Position numbers and translations under genes: made by a program | The notes under the pieces: generated by a model | Told to the model about the DNA's origin: nothing | The model's database searches: none | The model's input: only the letters and a program-made list of their open reading frames with translations | In this document: in pieces, positions 8,409 through 17,270 of the stretch | How the letters are laid out: every line of letters starts with the position of its first letter | Numbering within the stretch: the stretch's first letter is position 1 | Source of the DNA: Acinetobacter seifertii | GTDB taxonomy: Bacteria > Pseudomonadota > Gammaproteobacteria > Pseudomonadales > Moraxellaceae | DNA length: 64,000 nt | NCBI RefSeq assembly: GCF_000368065.1 | Contig: NZ_KB851200.1 | Coordinates: 635,827-699,826, forward strand | Reading direction: 5' to 3'

Positions 8409-8972
8409 GTGAAATTATCATTTAAATCACTTGTTGTGAGCACTGGCCTTGCTATGGTTAGTGTAGCGCTTCCTTTTAGTACGTATGCAGACAACAACAC
8501 GAAACCTATCGCGGTTGAGTCTATTGATATTAATAAATACGCAGGTAAGTGGTATGAAATTGCGCATTTACCTATGTTTTTTCAGCGTAATTGTGTAGCC
8601 AATACAACAGCAAACTATTCTATTAACGCGGACAAAACCGTAGGTGTATTAAATAGCTGTACCAATAAAAAAGGTGAAATGATTTCATCTGAAGGTGTGG
8701 CTTATCCGCAAAATGAAGGCAACAGTAAATTAAAGGTGAGCTTTTTACCTTCTGGTCTCAGATGGATTCCTTTTACCAAGGGTGATTATTGGGTTCTAAG
8801 AGTAGATCAGGACTATAAGGTTGCTTTAGTGGGTGGCCCTAGCCATAAATATTTATGGATTCTTTCTCGTAGCCCTCAACTTGATGAAGCGACATACCAG
8901 TCTTATCTGCAAACTGCGAAACAGTATGGTTATGATGTTTCTAAACTTGTTAAAACTACACAGTCTAAATAG
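8409..8972 (+). CDS. blc: Bacterial lipocalin (Blc family), secreted
   Basis: This 187-residue protein has a signal peptide ending near TYAD (residues 1-27), then the lipocalin GxW motif (NKYAGKWYEIAHLPMFFQRN). Further beta-barrel segments include GDYWVLRVDQDYKVALVGGP and YLWILSRSP. Lipocalins bind fatty acids or lysophospholipids. E. coli Blc is an outer-membrane lipoprotein. This copy has no lipobox cysteine in the signal region, so it should be soluble in the periplasm. The start is GTG at 8409 behind a perfect AGGAGG. Placement just upstream of acyl-chain modifying enzymes fits a lipid-handling role, and lipocalin genes commonly accompany Cfa/DUF1365 clusters. Confidence 0.92.
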   Translation: MKLSFKSLVVSTGLAMVSVALPFSTYADNNTKPIAVESIDINKYAGKWYEIAHLPMFFQRNCVANTTANYSINADKTVGVLNSCTNKKGEMISSEGVAYPQNEGNSKLKVSFLPSGLRWIPFTKGDYWVLRVDQDYKVALVGGPSHKYLWILSRSPQLDEATYQSYLQTAKQYGYDVSKLVKTTQSK

Positions 8973-8987
8973 AAAATAACTGATGAA

Positions 8988-9024
8988 GAAGATCTTAAAT
9001 TTTATTCGTAATTTTAAGATCTTC
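8988..9024. terminator. Hairpin after the lipocalin gene
   Basis: A 12-bp inverted repeat (GAAGATCTTAAA / TTTAAGATCTTC) with a 13-nt loop lies 16 bp after the lipocalin stop. No T-run follows, so it may be a weak terminator or an mRNA-stabilising hairpin. Confidence 0.5.
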
Positions 9025-9092
9025 ACATAAAATTCATTGCGCATTTTCTAAATTAAAAACAGAAAAGAAATGCTTTAGATCAGGAAGAATCA

Positions 9093-10064
9093 ATGTCTAA
9101 ATTTTTTCTACGCTGGATCGATAGCTGGTCAGATTCAGAAAATGCGCAAATGGATACTTCTAGCGAATATGTCATTGAGAAGAAAATTCAATGGTTAAGA
9201 ATTATTCCTTTTATTCTATTACATATCGCTTGTTTGGCTGCGTTTTGGGTCGGCGTGTCTTGGTTCGCTGTGATCTTTATGCTCGGTTTTTATTTTATAC
9301 GTATGTTTGCGATTACCGCTTTTTTTCACCGTTATCTTTCGCATAAAACTTTTCAAACATCACGTATTGTCCAATTCATATTTGTACTCATTGGAACCAT
9401 GAGCGCGCAGCGCGGACCATTATGGTGGGCAGCGCATCACCGTTATCACCATCATTTTACCGACACCGATCAAGATCCTCATTCAGCAAAAGCAGGCTTT
9501 TGGTATTCACATGTTGGTTGGTTTTTAAATGAGCAAAATTTTGCCACTCGAAAAAAAGTCATTAAAGACTGGTTGAAATATCCAGAACTAATTTTGCTTG
9601 ATCGATTTTGTCTGCCTATTGTGATTTTGACGGCTTTGGCAATTTATGGTTTAGGTTCATGGTTAGCTCGACATCATCCCGAACTAGGGACAAATGGCTT
9701 ACAACTTTTAGTGTGGGGATTTGTGATTTCTACTGTTCTTCTAATTCATGCAACTTTATGTATTAACTCGCTTGCTCATCGCTATGGTTCACGTGAGTTT
9801 AATACCCCAGATGATAGCCGTAATAACTTTCTACTTTCTCTAATTACGCTAGGTGAAGGCTGGCACAACAACCATCACTTTTACGCGGGCAGTGTGCGAC
9901 AAGGTTTTCATTGGTGGCAGATTGATATTACCTTTTATATTCTCAAAATCATGTCTTTATTTGGTTTGGTATGGGGGTTAAAACCCGTACCGAATAAAGT
10001 TTACCAATATAAAAAAATTAAAGATCTACCAATAGAAAAAATTGAAAATGGGGAAGTGTTATGA
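9093..10064 (+). CDS. Acyl-CoA/acyl-lipid desaturase (delta-9 type)
   Basis: This 323-residue membrane diiron desaturase introduces a double bond in a saturated acyl chain. The three histidine boxes are complete: HRYLSH (79-84), HHRYHHH (115-121) and HNNHH (258-262). Hydrophobic segments at about 37-75, 95-105 and 170-225 give the usual four-helix layout. It belongs to the stearoyl-CoA desaturase/DesC type (fatty_acid_desaturase, SCD subgroup). It is the first gene of the lipid operon and overlaps the FAD oxidoreductase start by 4 nt, so the alkene it makes may be the substrate of the downstream methyltransferases. The electron donor is not encoded here. Confidence 0.93.
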   Translation: MSKFFLRWIDSWSDSENAQMDTSSEYVIEKKIQWLRIIPFILLHIACLAAFWVGVSWFAVIFMLGFYFIRMFAITAFFHRYLSHKTFQTSRIVQFIFVLIGTMSAQRGPLWWAAHHRYHHHFTDTDQDPHSAKAGFWYSHVGWFLNEQNFATRKKVIKDWLKYPELILLDRFCLPIVILTALAIYGLGSWLARHHPELGTNGLQLLVWGFVISTVLLIHATLCINSLAHRYGSREFNTPDDSRNNFLLSLITLGEGWHNNHHFYAGSVRQGFHWWQIDITFYILKIMSLFGLVWGLKPVPNKVYQYKKIKDLPIEKIENGEVL

Positions 10065-11323
10065 AGATTGCCATTATTGGTTCAGGTATATCGGGGCTTT
10101 ATACCGCTTGGAAATTGTCAAAACAACATCAGGTTACGGTATATGAAAAAAATAACTATTTTGGTGGTCATACTGACACGCATGAGCTGAATATTGACGG
10201 TGCTAAAGTCGCGGTAGATAGTGGTTTTATTGTGTTTAATGATTATAACTATCCGTTATTTACCGATATGCTAAAAAAATTAGGTGTAGAAAATCAAAGC
10301 AGCGATATGAGTTTTTCGGTAAATAATTTGGTGAGTGGACTTCAATATAACCCTTCCAAAAAATGGTCGCTGTTTGCGCGTCCGCAAAACTTTTTAAACC
10401 GAAAGTTTCTGCAAATGTTGTCAGATTTACTACGTTTTTATGATGACAATAAGAATATTGATGTGGCAGATATTGATCCAAATTTATCGATTGAAGAGTA
10501 TTTGGACCTTCACAAATATAGTCATGAGTTCCGTTATGAGCATCTTTATCCGATGTGCGGTGCCTTATGGTCGGCTCCGGTTGAGCAAGTAGGTCAAATT
10601 CCATATCGATTTGTGGTGAGCTTTTTTCAGCATCATCGCATGTTACAGCTAAAAGAACGACCGCAATGGCAAACGGTTAAACACGGTTCGGCAAGTTATA
10701 TTCGTGCGATTCAAAAGAACTGTCCATCTCTTGAATGGAAGTTTGCAGAAGTAAAAGCTGTGAGCCGTTCGCAAGAAAAGGTGTTGATTGAAACCGTTGA
10801 AGGACAATCACAATATGACTGGGTAATTTTTGCAAGCCACGCTGACGATAGCCTAAGTTTATTAAAAGATGCGTCATCTCTGGAACAAGAAATATTAAGC
10901 CAATTTGGTTATCAAGATAATCGAATGGTAGTTCACCGTGATCTTTCAATTATGCCTAAAAGCCGTTTGCAGTGGGCAAGTTGGCATGTACATGTAACGC
11001 CAACATCACAAGTTGAAAATGATACGTCCGCTATACATTACGGGTTTACATATTGGATGAATAATTTGCAGAACTTATCTTGCAAAACTCAAATTTTCTC
11101 TACCTTAAATCCAAATATGAAAATTAAACCCGAGGATATTTTGGTGGAACGTCAGTATCGTCATCCGGTATTTGATGCAAAAGCAGTTCAAGCCCAATCA
11201 CGCTGGCACGAAATTAATGGACAAAATCGTACTTCATTTTGTGGAGCGTATTGGGGATGGGGCTTTCATGAAGATGGGGCCCGTAGTGCAGCTCGTGTTG
11301 TAGAGCAAATCTTAGCGTTATAA
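10061..11323 (+). CDS. FAD-dependent oxidoreductase of the Cfa/DUF1365 cluster
   Basis: This 420-residue flavoprotein is of the amine-oxidase/phytoene-desaturase superfamily. The N-terminal Rossmann dinucleotide motif IAIIGSGISGLYTAW ends in the ribose-binding acidic residue (VTVYEKNNYFGGHT). Family phrases DSGFIVFNDYNYP, CGALWSAP and, at the C-terminus, FCGAYWGWGFHEDGA are visible; the last is the second FAD contact. Members are known next to DUF1365 and Cfa-like genes and were named cyclopropane/cyclopropene fatty-acid synthesis proteins. A homologous gene set in Rhodobacter sphaeroides acts in singlet-oxygen response and methylated/furan fatty-acid formation. Oxidation of a modified acyl chain is the likely, unproven role. 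Confidence 0.88.
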   Translation: MKIAIIGSGISGLYTAWKLSKQHQVTVYEKNNYFGGHTDTHELNIDGAKVAVDSGFIVFNDYNYPLFTDMLKKLGVENQSSDMSFSVNNLVSGLQYNPSKKWSLFARPQNFLNRKFLQMLSDLLRFYDDNKNIDVADIDPNLSIEEYLDLHKYSHEFRYEHLYPMCGALWSAPVEQVGQIPYRFVVSFFQHHRMLQLKERPQWQTVKHGSASYIRAIQKNCPSLEWKFAEVKAVSRSQEKVLIETVEGQSQYDWVIFASHADDSLSLLKDASSLEQEILSQFGYQDNRMVVHRDLSIMPKSRLQWASWHVHVTPTSQVENDTSAIHYGFTYWMNNLQNLSCKTQIFSTLNPNMKIKPEDILVERQYRHPVFDAKAVQAQSRWHEINGQNRTSFCGAYWGWGFHEDGARSAARVVEQILAL

Positions 11324-11348
11324 ATATTAAAAGCAGGAGGCTTCTCAA

Positions 11349-12140
11349 ATGTTATTAAATAAACTTGCTATAGCTCCTGCACTTATTCGTCATAGACGTT
11401 ATAGCCCTAAAGAGCACCAATTCACTTCGACTTTAAATTATTTGTGGTTCGATCCAGATCAATTAAATGAAATTTCAAAAGATTGCTCACTTTGGTCTAC
11501 CGATCATTGGAATGTACTAAAACTATCTGAAAATGATTTTTTAAATATGTATCGTGGTTCTATAAGGGATAGAGTAGAGAAAGCAATACTTCAAAATAAC
11601 AACACACATTTCCGACCAGACTGGCAAATCAGAGTATTGGCTTTACCTCGATGTTTAGGTTTTCGTTTTAACTCGGTCGTATTTTATTTTGTTCTAACTA
11701 AAACTGGAAAACCTGTATTTATTGTTAGTGAAATTACCAACACCCCTTGGAATGAACGAAAAGTTTATGTTCATGATTGTACGAACCAATACAGTCACAT
11801 AAAGGATTATGAAAGTTTTGATTTTAAATTTGAAAAATCATTTCATGTTTCGCCGTTTATGCCTATGCAGTTGACTTACCGTTGGCGCTTTAGTTTTTCA
11901 GATCAGCAAAATGTCATTCATATGCAGCTCTTTGAAGAACAAAATCAAGTCTTTGACGCCACTATGCGCTTTGAACTTATACCCATCACATTTCCTTCAC
12001 AACAATATCGATATGCTGTTAATAACAGCTTGGCGCCTTTTAAAATGCTGTTTTCAATATATTTAGAGGCATTTAAGTTGTGGCGAAAAAAAGTGCCATT
12101 TTATCGTCACCCTAAAAAGATCAAGGTAGATAAGATATGA
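11349..12140 (+). CDS. DUF1365 family protein
   Basis: This is a 263-residue protein of unknown biochemical function, recognised by RHRRYSPKEHQFTSTLNYLWFDPDQL at the start (RHRR and YLW blocks), by PRCLGFRFNSVVFYF and by the HVSPFMPM block. It is preceded by a perfect AGGAGG at a 9-nt distance. DUF1365 genes almost always sit between the FAD oxidoreductase and a Cfa-like methyltransferase, exactly as here. A joint role in modifying membrane acyl chains is therefore inferred. No signal peptide or clear TM helix is seen. The stop overlaps the next start (ATGA). Confidence 0.9.
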   Translation: MLLNKLAIAPALIRHRRYSPKEHQFTSTLNYLWFDPDQLNEISKDCSLWSTDHWNVLKLSENDFLNMYRGSIRDRVEKAILQNNNTHFRPDWQIRVLALPRCLGFRFNSVVFYFVLTKTGKPVFIVSEITNTPWNERKVYVHDCTNQYSHIKDYESFDFKFEKSFHVSPFMPMQLTYRWRFSFSDQQNVIHMQLFEEQNQVFDATMRFELIPITFPSQQYRYAVNNSLAPFKMLFSIYLEAFKLWRKKVPFYRHPKKIKVDKI

Positions 12141-13336
12141 TAAAAACATTTCTGTATGGTGAAGATGACTCACTACCATTACTACTCAAAAGCCTTCTCA
12201 AATTACGTCATGGGCAGATTACTTTTCAGGGTGCATGGAATGGTACGGTGGGTGAAGTATCAGACTTGCATGCTGTGGTTGAAGTACATAATCCTTTATT
12301 GATGGAACTCATTTTAAAAAATGGCGTTTTAGGTGCAGCAGAAGGTTATATCCGTGGAGATTGGAGCAGCCAGCAACTTGTCGAGTTGATTCAGATCTTG
12401 GCGCGTAATCGAGATGTATTAGACCAGCTTAATCAAAATATGTTTGCCCAAGCGAGCCAGTTTTTTCTTAAAGCTTGGTATAAAAATAGAAAGAATTCTA
12501 TAAGTGGTAGCCGTAAAAATATTGCCGAGCACTATGATTTAAGCAATGACTTTTTTAAGTTATTTCTAGATCCATCTTTAATGTATTCGAGCGCCGTTTT
12601 TGAAAATGAAAATATGACACTCGAAGAAGCATCAGATTTAAAAAAAGAAATTATCTGTAAAAAGTTGGATTTAAAACCATTAGATCACTTGGTGGAAATC
12701 GGAAGTGGTTGGGGTGGTTTTGCAATTTATGCAGCTCAGCATTATGGCTGCCGAGTGACTACCATTACCATTTCGCAAGCCCAATACGATGAAGCGATTA
12801 CCCGCGTAAATGAAGCAGGTTTAGCACATCGTATTGATGTGCAATTAAAAGACTACCGTTTGCTCGAAGGTAAGTTCGATAAGCTGGTTTCAATTGAAAT
12901 GGTTGAAGCAGTTGGTGCACAGTATCTATCGACATATTTTGATCAATGTAGAGCACTTTTAAAACCTAAAGGTTTGGCTCTTATTCAAGCCATCACCATT
13001 GAAGATTTTCGCTATAAAAAAGCACTCAATACTGTTGACTATATTAAACGCTATATTTTTCCCGGTAGTTTCATTCCGAGTGTGAGTGTACTAACTCAAA
13101 CCGCGTCTGAGAGTGGTTTAAGGCTAAAGTATTTAAATGACATTGGTCTAAGTTATGCGCAAACACTTCATCATTGGCGAGAGCGTTTTTTAGCTGCAAG
13201 GGAAGAGGTATTGGCTCTAGGTTTCGATGAAAACTTCATTCGCATGTGGGATTTCTATTTATGTTATTGCGAGGGCGGTTTTAAAGAAGGCGTGACAAGC
13301 AATGTTCACTTGTTGTTTGAAAGTACCAGTTACTAG
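12137..13336 (+). CDS. Cyclopropane-fatty-acyl-phospholipid-synthase-like SAM methyltransferase
   Basis: This is a 399-residue Cfa-superfamily enzyme, about the length of E. coli Cfa. An N-terminal lipid-binding domain (to about 120) leads into the SAM domain. Visible there are NIAEHYDLSNDFFKLFLD (family Y-D-L-x-N-D-F motif), motif I (VEIGSGWGGFA near residue 187), and YIKRYIFPGSFIPS. The active-site neighbourhood reads SIEMVEAVG, where true Cfa proteins have EHVG. This variant is typical of the DUF1365-linked subgroup. It should transfer a methyl or methylene group to the double bond of a phospholipid acyl chain. Product (cyclopropane, methyl-branched alkene, or furan precursor) cannot be decided. 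Confidence 0.9.
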   Translation: MIKTFLYGEDDSLPLLLKSLLKLRHGQITFQGAWNGTVGEVSDLHAVVEVHNPLLMELILKNGVLGAAEGYIRGDWSSQQLVELIQILARNRDVLDQLNQNMFAQASQFFLKAWYKNRKNSISGSRKNIAEHYDLSNDFFKLFLDPSLMYSSAVFENENMTLEEASDLKKEIICKKLDLKPLDHLVEIGSGWGGFAIYAAQHYGCRVTTITISQAQYDEAITRVNEAGLAHRIDVQLKDYRLLEGKFDKLVSIEMVEAVGAQYLSTYFDQCRALLKPKGLALIQAITIEDFRYKKALNTVDYIKRYIFPGSFIPSVSVLTQTASESGLRLKYLNDIGLSYAQTLHHWRERFLAAREEVLALGFDENFIRMWDFYLCYCEGGFKEGVTSNVHLLFESTSY

Positions 13337-13365
13337 TTCAAACACCTTTAGCAAGGAGACAGCTC

Positions 13366-14145
13366 ATGTTATGGAATTTGCTCATTCTGGACTTACTTAT
13401 CATGTTGATAAGCTGGTTACTTGCAACTCTAAATGGTCGTGCTGGAATAGTAGATGCTGCTTGGAGCTTCTGTCTGGCAATTAATATTATTGTGTCTTCT
13501 TTACTCATTTCAGTTGCTCCAGTTGAAGTAAGGCTATTTATCGGCGTGTTTAGCGGTCTATGGTTTTTAAGACTATTTTGGCACCTGTTAAGACGTTATC
13601 AGTCTGAACAAAAAGAAGATGGTCGATATGCAAATATGCGTCAGGCCATGGGTAAGTTCCAGCATTTTGGCTTTTTATTATTCTTTATATTTCAAACATT
13701 CTTAGTGTTTCTGTTCTTTTTACCAATGTGGACATTGCTTAACGTAGAGGCAGCTCTATGGAGTAGTGAATATAAAATCGCTTTATTGATTGCAACAGTA
13801 GTTATGGCGATTGCTTTCATAGGTGAGCAGCTTGCCGATCAGCAGTTATACAGATTTAAGTTAAATCCGGAAAACCATGGCAAAACCATGGATCAAGGAT
13901 TATGGCGTTATTCACGACACCCAAATTACTTTTTTGAATGGTTACATTGGTTTGCCTATCCCATTATTGGTTTAGCTGCAGACGAATATTTATTGTGGAT
14001 TTATCCTGTGTTGATGTGGCTATTTTTATACTACGTCACGGGTATTCCATTTAGTGAAAAACAAGCAATCAAAAGCCGCGGTCAAAATTATCTTGATTAT
14101 CAACAAAGAACTTCAATGTTTATTCCGCGAAGACCAAAAAAATAG
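13366..14145 (+). CDS. DUF1295 membrane protein (steroid-reductase-like/ICMT fold)
   Basis: This 259-residue protein has about six hydrophobic segments and the C-terminal DUF1295 signature. That signature comprises MDQGLWRYSRHPNYFFEWLHW (about 172-192) and, near the end, TGIPFSEKQAIKSRGQNYLDYQQRT. These resemble the NADPH/SAM-binding tails of 3-oxo-5-alpha-steroid reductases and isoprenylcysteine methyltransferases. A good AAGGAG precedes the ATG. In this cluster it probably reduces or methylates an acyl or isoprenoid lipid; the exact reaction is unknown. It sits between the two Cfa-like genes with 29 and 8 bp gaps, firmly inside the operon. Confidence 0.88.
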   Translation: MLWNLLILDLLIMLISWLLATLNGRAGIVDAAWSFCLAINIIVSSLLISVAPVEVRLFIGVFSGLWFLRLFWHLLRRYQSEQKEDGRYANMRQAMGKFQHFGFLLFFIFQTFLVFLFFLPMWTLLNVEAALWSSEYKIALLIATVVMAIAFIGEQLADQQLYRFKLNPENHGKTMDQGLWRYSRHPNYFFEWLHWFAYPIIGLAADEYLLWIYPVLMWLFLYYVTGIPFSEKQAIKSRGQNYLDYQQRTSMFIPRRPKK

Positions 14146-14153
14146 GTGCTCAT

Positions 14154-15203
14154 ATGGATTTTATTGTTCATCAGTCTTTAAAAATTGTTGAAAGTGGTGT
14201 GATTCCAGATCATGCGATTAGAGCTGCGATTCGTGCTTTAAGTAAAAAGCGCTTAATTCAAGAAGGCCGTTATGATCCTGAGCAAGGGGCGCAGCGCTAT
14301 ATGGACGTTCTTAATTTACTCAAAAAGAGTGAAATTGCTGTAGAAACAGATAAAGCAAATGAACAGCACTATGAGTTACCGACCGAGTTTTTTCAGACAG
14401 TACTTGGAAAAAGGCTTAAATACAGTGCATGTTACTTTCCAACTAAAACAACAACTTTAGATCAGGCAGAAGAGTTGGCACTTCAGCTTTACTGTGAAAG
14501 AGCACAACTTAAAAATGGTCAACACATTTTAGAGTTAGGTTGCGGTTGGGGTTCTTTAACCTTATGGATGGCGGAAAATTATCCACGCTCACAAATTACG
14601 GCTGTTTCAAACTCCGCGACTCAGAAAAAACATATTCTCGAGCAAGCAAAGTTGAGAGGGCTTACCAATGTTGAAGTACTCACTTGTGATGTAAATGTAC
14701 TCGAATTAGACAAGGGCCAATTTGATCGTGTTGTATCGGTCGAAATGTTTGAACATGTGCGGAACTATCAACGTCTATTTGAAAAAATTCAGGGATGGTT
14801 AAAGCCAGATGGGTTACTCTGGTGTCATATTTTTTGTCATCGCTTTTTGCATTATCCTTTTGAAGTAAAATCAGACTATGATTGGATGTCCAAGTATTTC
14901 TTTACTGGCGGTTTAATGCCTTCAACTTCCACTTTTCTACATTTTCAAGAGCATTTAGAACTGGCTCAACACTGGCAGTGGTCAGGTGAGCATTATATGA
15001 GAACAGCGAATGCTTGGCTTGATAATATGGATAATCAAGAGGAAGAACTTAAACCGTTATTTAAAAAAATCTATGGAAAAGATGCCAATATTTGGTGGCA
15101 ACGCTGGCGTATTTTTTTCATGGCTTGTGCTGAACTTTTTGGGTTTGAGCAAGGACAAGAATGGGTCATTGGTCACTTTTTATTTAAAAAGAGACCTTTG
15201 TAA
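14154..15203 (+). CDS. Second Cfa-like SAM methyltransferase (coclaurine-N-methyltransferase-like)
   Basis: This is a 349-residue SAM enzyme distinct from the other Cfa-like protein. A helical N-terminus (SLKIVESGVIPDHAIRAAIR) precedes NEQHYELPTEFFQTVLG, motif I (LELGCGWGSLTLWMAE, near residue 126) and VSVEMFEHVRNYQRLF. Then come WCHIFCHRFLHYPFE and SKYFFTGGLMPSTSTFLHF. These are the phrases of the subgroup that includes plant (S)-coclaurine N-methyltransferases. Despite the name, bacterial members lie in lipid clusters, so an O-, N- or C-methylation of a lipid is more likely than alkaloid chemistry. Not a duplicate of the upstream enzyme: shared identity is limited to the general fold. Confidence 0.88.
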   Translation: MDFIVHQSLKIVESGVIPDHAIRAAIRALSKKRLIQEGRYDPEQGAQRYMDVLNLLKKSEIAVETDKANEQHYELPTEFFQTVLGKRLKYSACYFPTKTTTLDQAEELALQLYCERAQLKNGQHILELGCGWGSLTLWMAENYPRSQITAVSNSATQKKHILEQAKLRGLTNVEVLTCDVNVLELDKGQFDRVVSVEMFEHVRNYQRLFEKIQGWLKPDGLLWCHIFCHRFLHYPFEVKSDYDWMSKYFFTGGLMPSTSTFLHFQEHLELAQHWQWSGEHYMRTANAWLDNMDNQEEELKPLFKKIYGKDANIWWQRWRIFFMACAELFGFEQGQEWVIGHFLFKKRPL

Positions 15204-15232
15204 TTTCTACAGCCTATCCCGGCGATAACGAT

Positions 15233-16561
15233 ATGATAAGAACTCGACGCGATGGCAAATCTAGCCATCCATTAGCCAAAATGTTCAATCGATATTATTG
15301 GTTGCAGATTGCTCTAATCGCATTGTCGATTGTGGTCGGGTTGGCTTGTAGTGCTTGGGTAATTAAGGGTTCTTTGCTTAAAACGGCTCTAGAACAGGAA
15401 ATGGAACATTACTGGTTACGTATAGATCGTAACCCAAATGCAGATTTGCCAGATACTAAAAACTTATATGGATATCGGTGGAATACCCAGATAGCACCTC
15501 AACCTTTTAAAGATATGCATTTAGAGAGTGGGGTACATCGAATCTTTATTGATGGTAAAGAACGTATGACCGTATACGGTGAGCGTAATGGACAGCATGT
15601 ACTTTTGGTATTTGGCGAGAGTAACGTCAACAAGCTGATTTGGTTATTTGGACTTGCTCCATTGATGTTCAGTTTATCTGTTTTATACAGTTTTTTGTGG
15701 TGGTCAAACCGAAGAGCAAGACGCTATTTTTCCCCAATTACCCGTTTGGCAAATGCATTAGAAAATATTGATTGGGCACATCAAGATACACAAGCTTCAC
15801 CTTTTAAAGATATAAATACCAATGGCAATATGGAAGCAGAGTATCTGAAACAAGCCTTGGAAAAATATCATCAGGTCTTAAGTGAGTTTATTCGACGCGA
15901 GCGAGAGTTCACTGGAGATGTAAGTCACGAACTTCGTACTCCACTTACGATTTTAAAGGGTAATGTTCAGCTTTGTCAGGCTAGATACGGTGATGATAAA
16001 GCCTTAGTTCGACTTCATAATACGATTGAAGATATGCAATTATTAGTCGACACTTTACTCGCAATTGCACGTAATACAGTAAAAAGCCTACCATCGGAAA
16101 AAAATTTCCTATCACAAATTGTGCGAGACTTAGTCGAAAGCTTGCAAGTCATGAGTGAGAGTAAGGGTATACATATTCATATTCACCCAGACTCAGCAGA
16201 ACAACCGCGCTGGTTATATCCTTCTATGACCAAAATGGTTCTAGGTAATATTTTGCGCAATGCCCTCAATTACTCTCAAGGCTCACAAATTGATATTATT
16301 CAACAAAAAAACAGTTTGATTATTGCTGATAATGGGATCGGAATTTCTTTACCTAATGATGTGAAGGTGCAAGAGCTTAGCGATTCACAGCTTTCTTTAA
16401 AAGTTAAAGGTCATGGCATTGGGTTGCAACTGGTACAGAAGCTTTGCAAACAATTAGGATGGCGAGTCGAATTGTTTGATCGGCAATACTATTTAGCTAC
16501 ACATCCTGAATTAGACTTAGAACAAGCAACAGGTTTAATTGTTGTGGTATATCTAAGTTAA
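15233..16561 (+). CDS. Sensor histidine kinase of the lipid module
   Basis: This is a 442-residue kinase with TM helices at about 25-47 and 138-158 enclosing a periplasmic loop of about 90 residues. A HAMP-like linker, the H-box FTGDVSHELRTPLTIL (phospho-His at 232), an N-box (LRNALNYSQG), ADNGIGIS and GHGIGLQLVQKLC follow. It is the last gene of the plus-strand lipid operon, 29 bp after the methyltransferase. Its cognate regulator is not downstream on the same strand but is encoded convergently, with the two genes overlapping by 4 bp at their stop codons. The position suggests it senses membrane lipid state; no ligand can be read. Confidence 0.88.
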   Translation: MIRTRRDGKSSHPLAKMFNRYYWLQIALIALSIVVGLACSAWVIKGSLLKTALEQEMEHYWLRIDRNPNADLPDTKNLYGYRWNTQIAPQPFKDMHLESGVHRIFIDGKERMTVYGERNGQHVLLVFGESNVNKLIWLFGLAPLMFSLSVLYSFLWWSNRRARRYFSPITRLANALENIDWAHQDTQASPFKDINTNGNMEAEYLKQALEKYHQVLSEFIRREREFTGDVSHELRTPLTILKGNVQLCQARYGDDKALVRLHNTIEDMQLLVDTLLAIARNTVKSLPSEKNFLSQIVRDLVESLQVMSESKGIHIHIHPDSAEQPRWLYPSMTKMVLGNILRNALNYSQGSQIDIIQQKNSLIIADNGIGISLPNDVKVQELSDSQLSLKVKGHGIGLQLVQKLCKQLGWRVELFDRQYYLATHPELDLEQATGLIVVVYLS

Positions 16562-17253
16562 TCGGCCGAATTTTCCAAAGAAATCTTTAAACCGACACCT
16601 GCTACCGTGTGTAATAGTTTAGGGTCAAATGGTTTATCTACCATTTTTCTTAAGTTATAAATATGACTGCGTAAAGCATCACTTTCAGGTTCTTCGTCTC
16701 CCCACAGCTCCATCATAAGCTCTTGCTTGGTAACCACTTTCGGAGACTGACGCATCAAAATTTTTAATAATTTAAATTGAATAGGTGGCAATTCAATATT
16801 GTTTCCAGCGCGAACTACGGTTTGAGTTGCGCTATCAAGAATTAAATCATGAATCTGAATTTTATGATTGGCGACTTCACCTGCCGCTCTTTTAATTAAG
16901 GCCCTAATACGCATTACTAATTCATTAAAATCAAAAGGCTTAACTAAATAATCATCTGTACCGCCAGTAAATCCTTTGAGTTTGTCATCTAAAGTATCTC
17001 TTGCAGTTAGCATCAGCACCGGAATATCAACTCCTTGTTCGGTACGTAGCCAATTACATAGGTCATAACCTGAGCCATCGGGTAAGTTTATATCGAGCAG
17101 TAAAAGATGATAGTGCTGCGATTTAAGAAAAGAACGTGCAGCATCTAAATTACGGGCATGATCGATGACATATCCATGCACTTCAAGAAATTCACAGACT
17201 GTTGCCGCCAGTTCAAAATGGTCCTCAACCATGAGGATAAAGTGATTACCCAT
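16558..17253 (-). CDS. OmpR-family response regulator of the lipid module
   Basis: This 231-residue regulator has a receiver domain with acidic E10/D11, phospho-acceptor D54 (LLLLDINLPDGSG), TARD and the conserved lysine (DDYLVKPFDF). A C-terminal winged helix follows (PPIQFKLLKILMRQSPKVVTK, then LHTVAGVGLKI). The gene is convergent with the adjacent kinase and leads a minus-strand group with the two secreted-protein genes upstream of it (17 bp gap). It is the probable partner of that kinase, and the lipid operon is its likely target. No operator has been identified. Confidence 0.88.
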   Translation of the reverse strand: MGNHFILMVEDHFELAATVCEFLEVHGYVIDHARNLDAARSFLKSQHYHLLLLDINLPDGSGYDLCNWLRTEQGVDIPVLMLTARDTLDDKLKGFTGGTDDYLVKPFDFNELVMRIRALIKRAAGEVANHKIQIHDLILDSATQTVVRAGNNIELPPIQFKLLKILMRQSPKVVTKQELMMELWGDEEPESDALRSHIYNLRKMVDKPFDPKLLHTVAGVGLKISLENSAD

Positions 17254-17270
17254 AAGATTTTATTAAGCCA

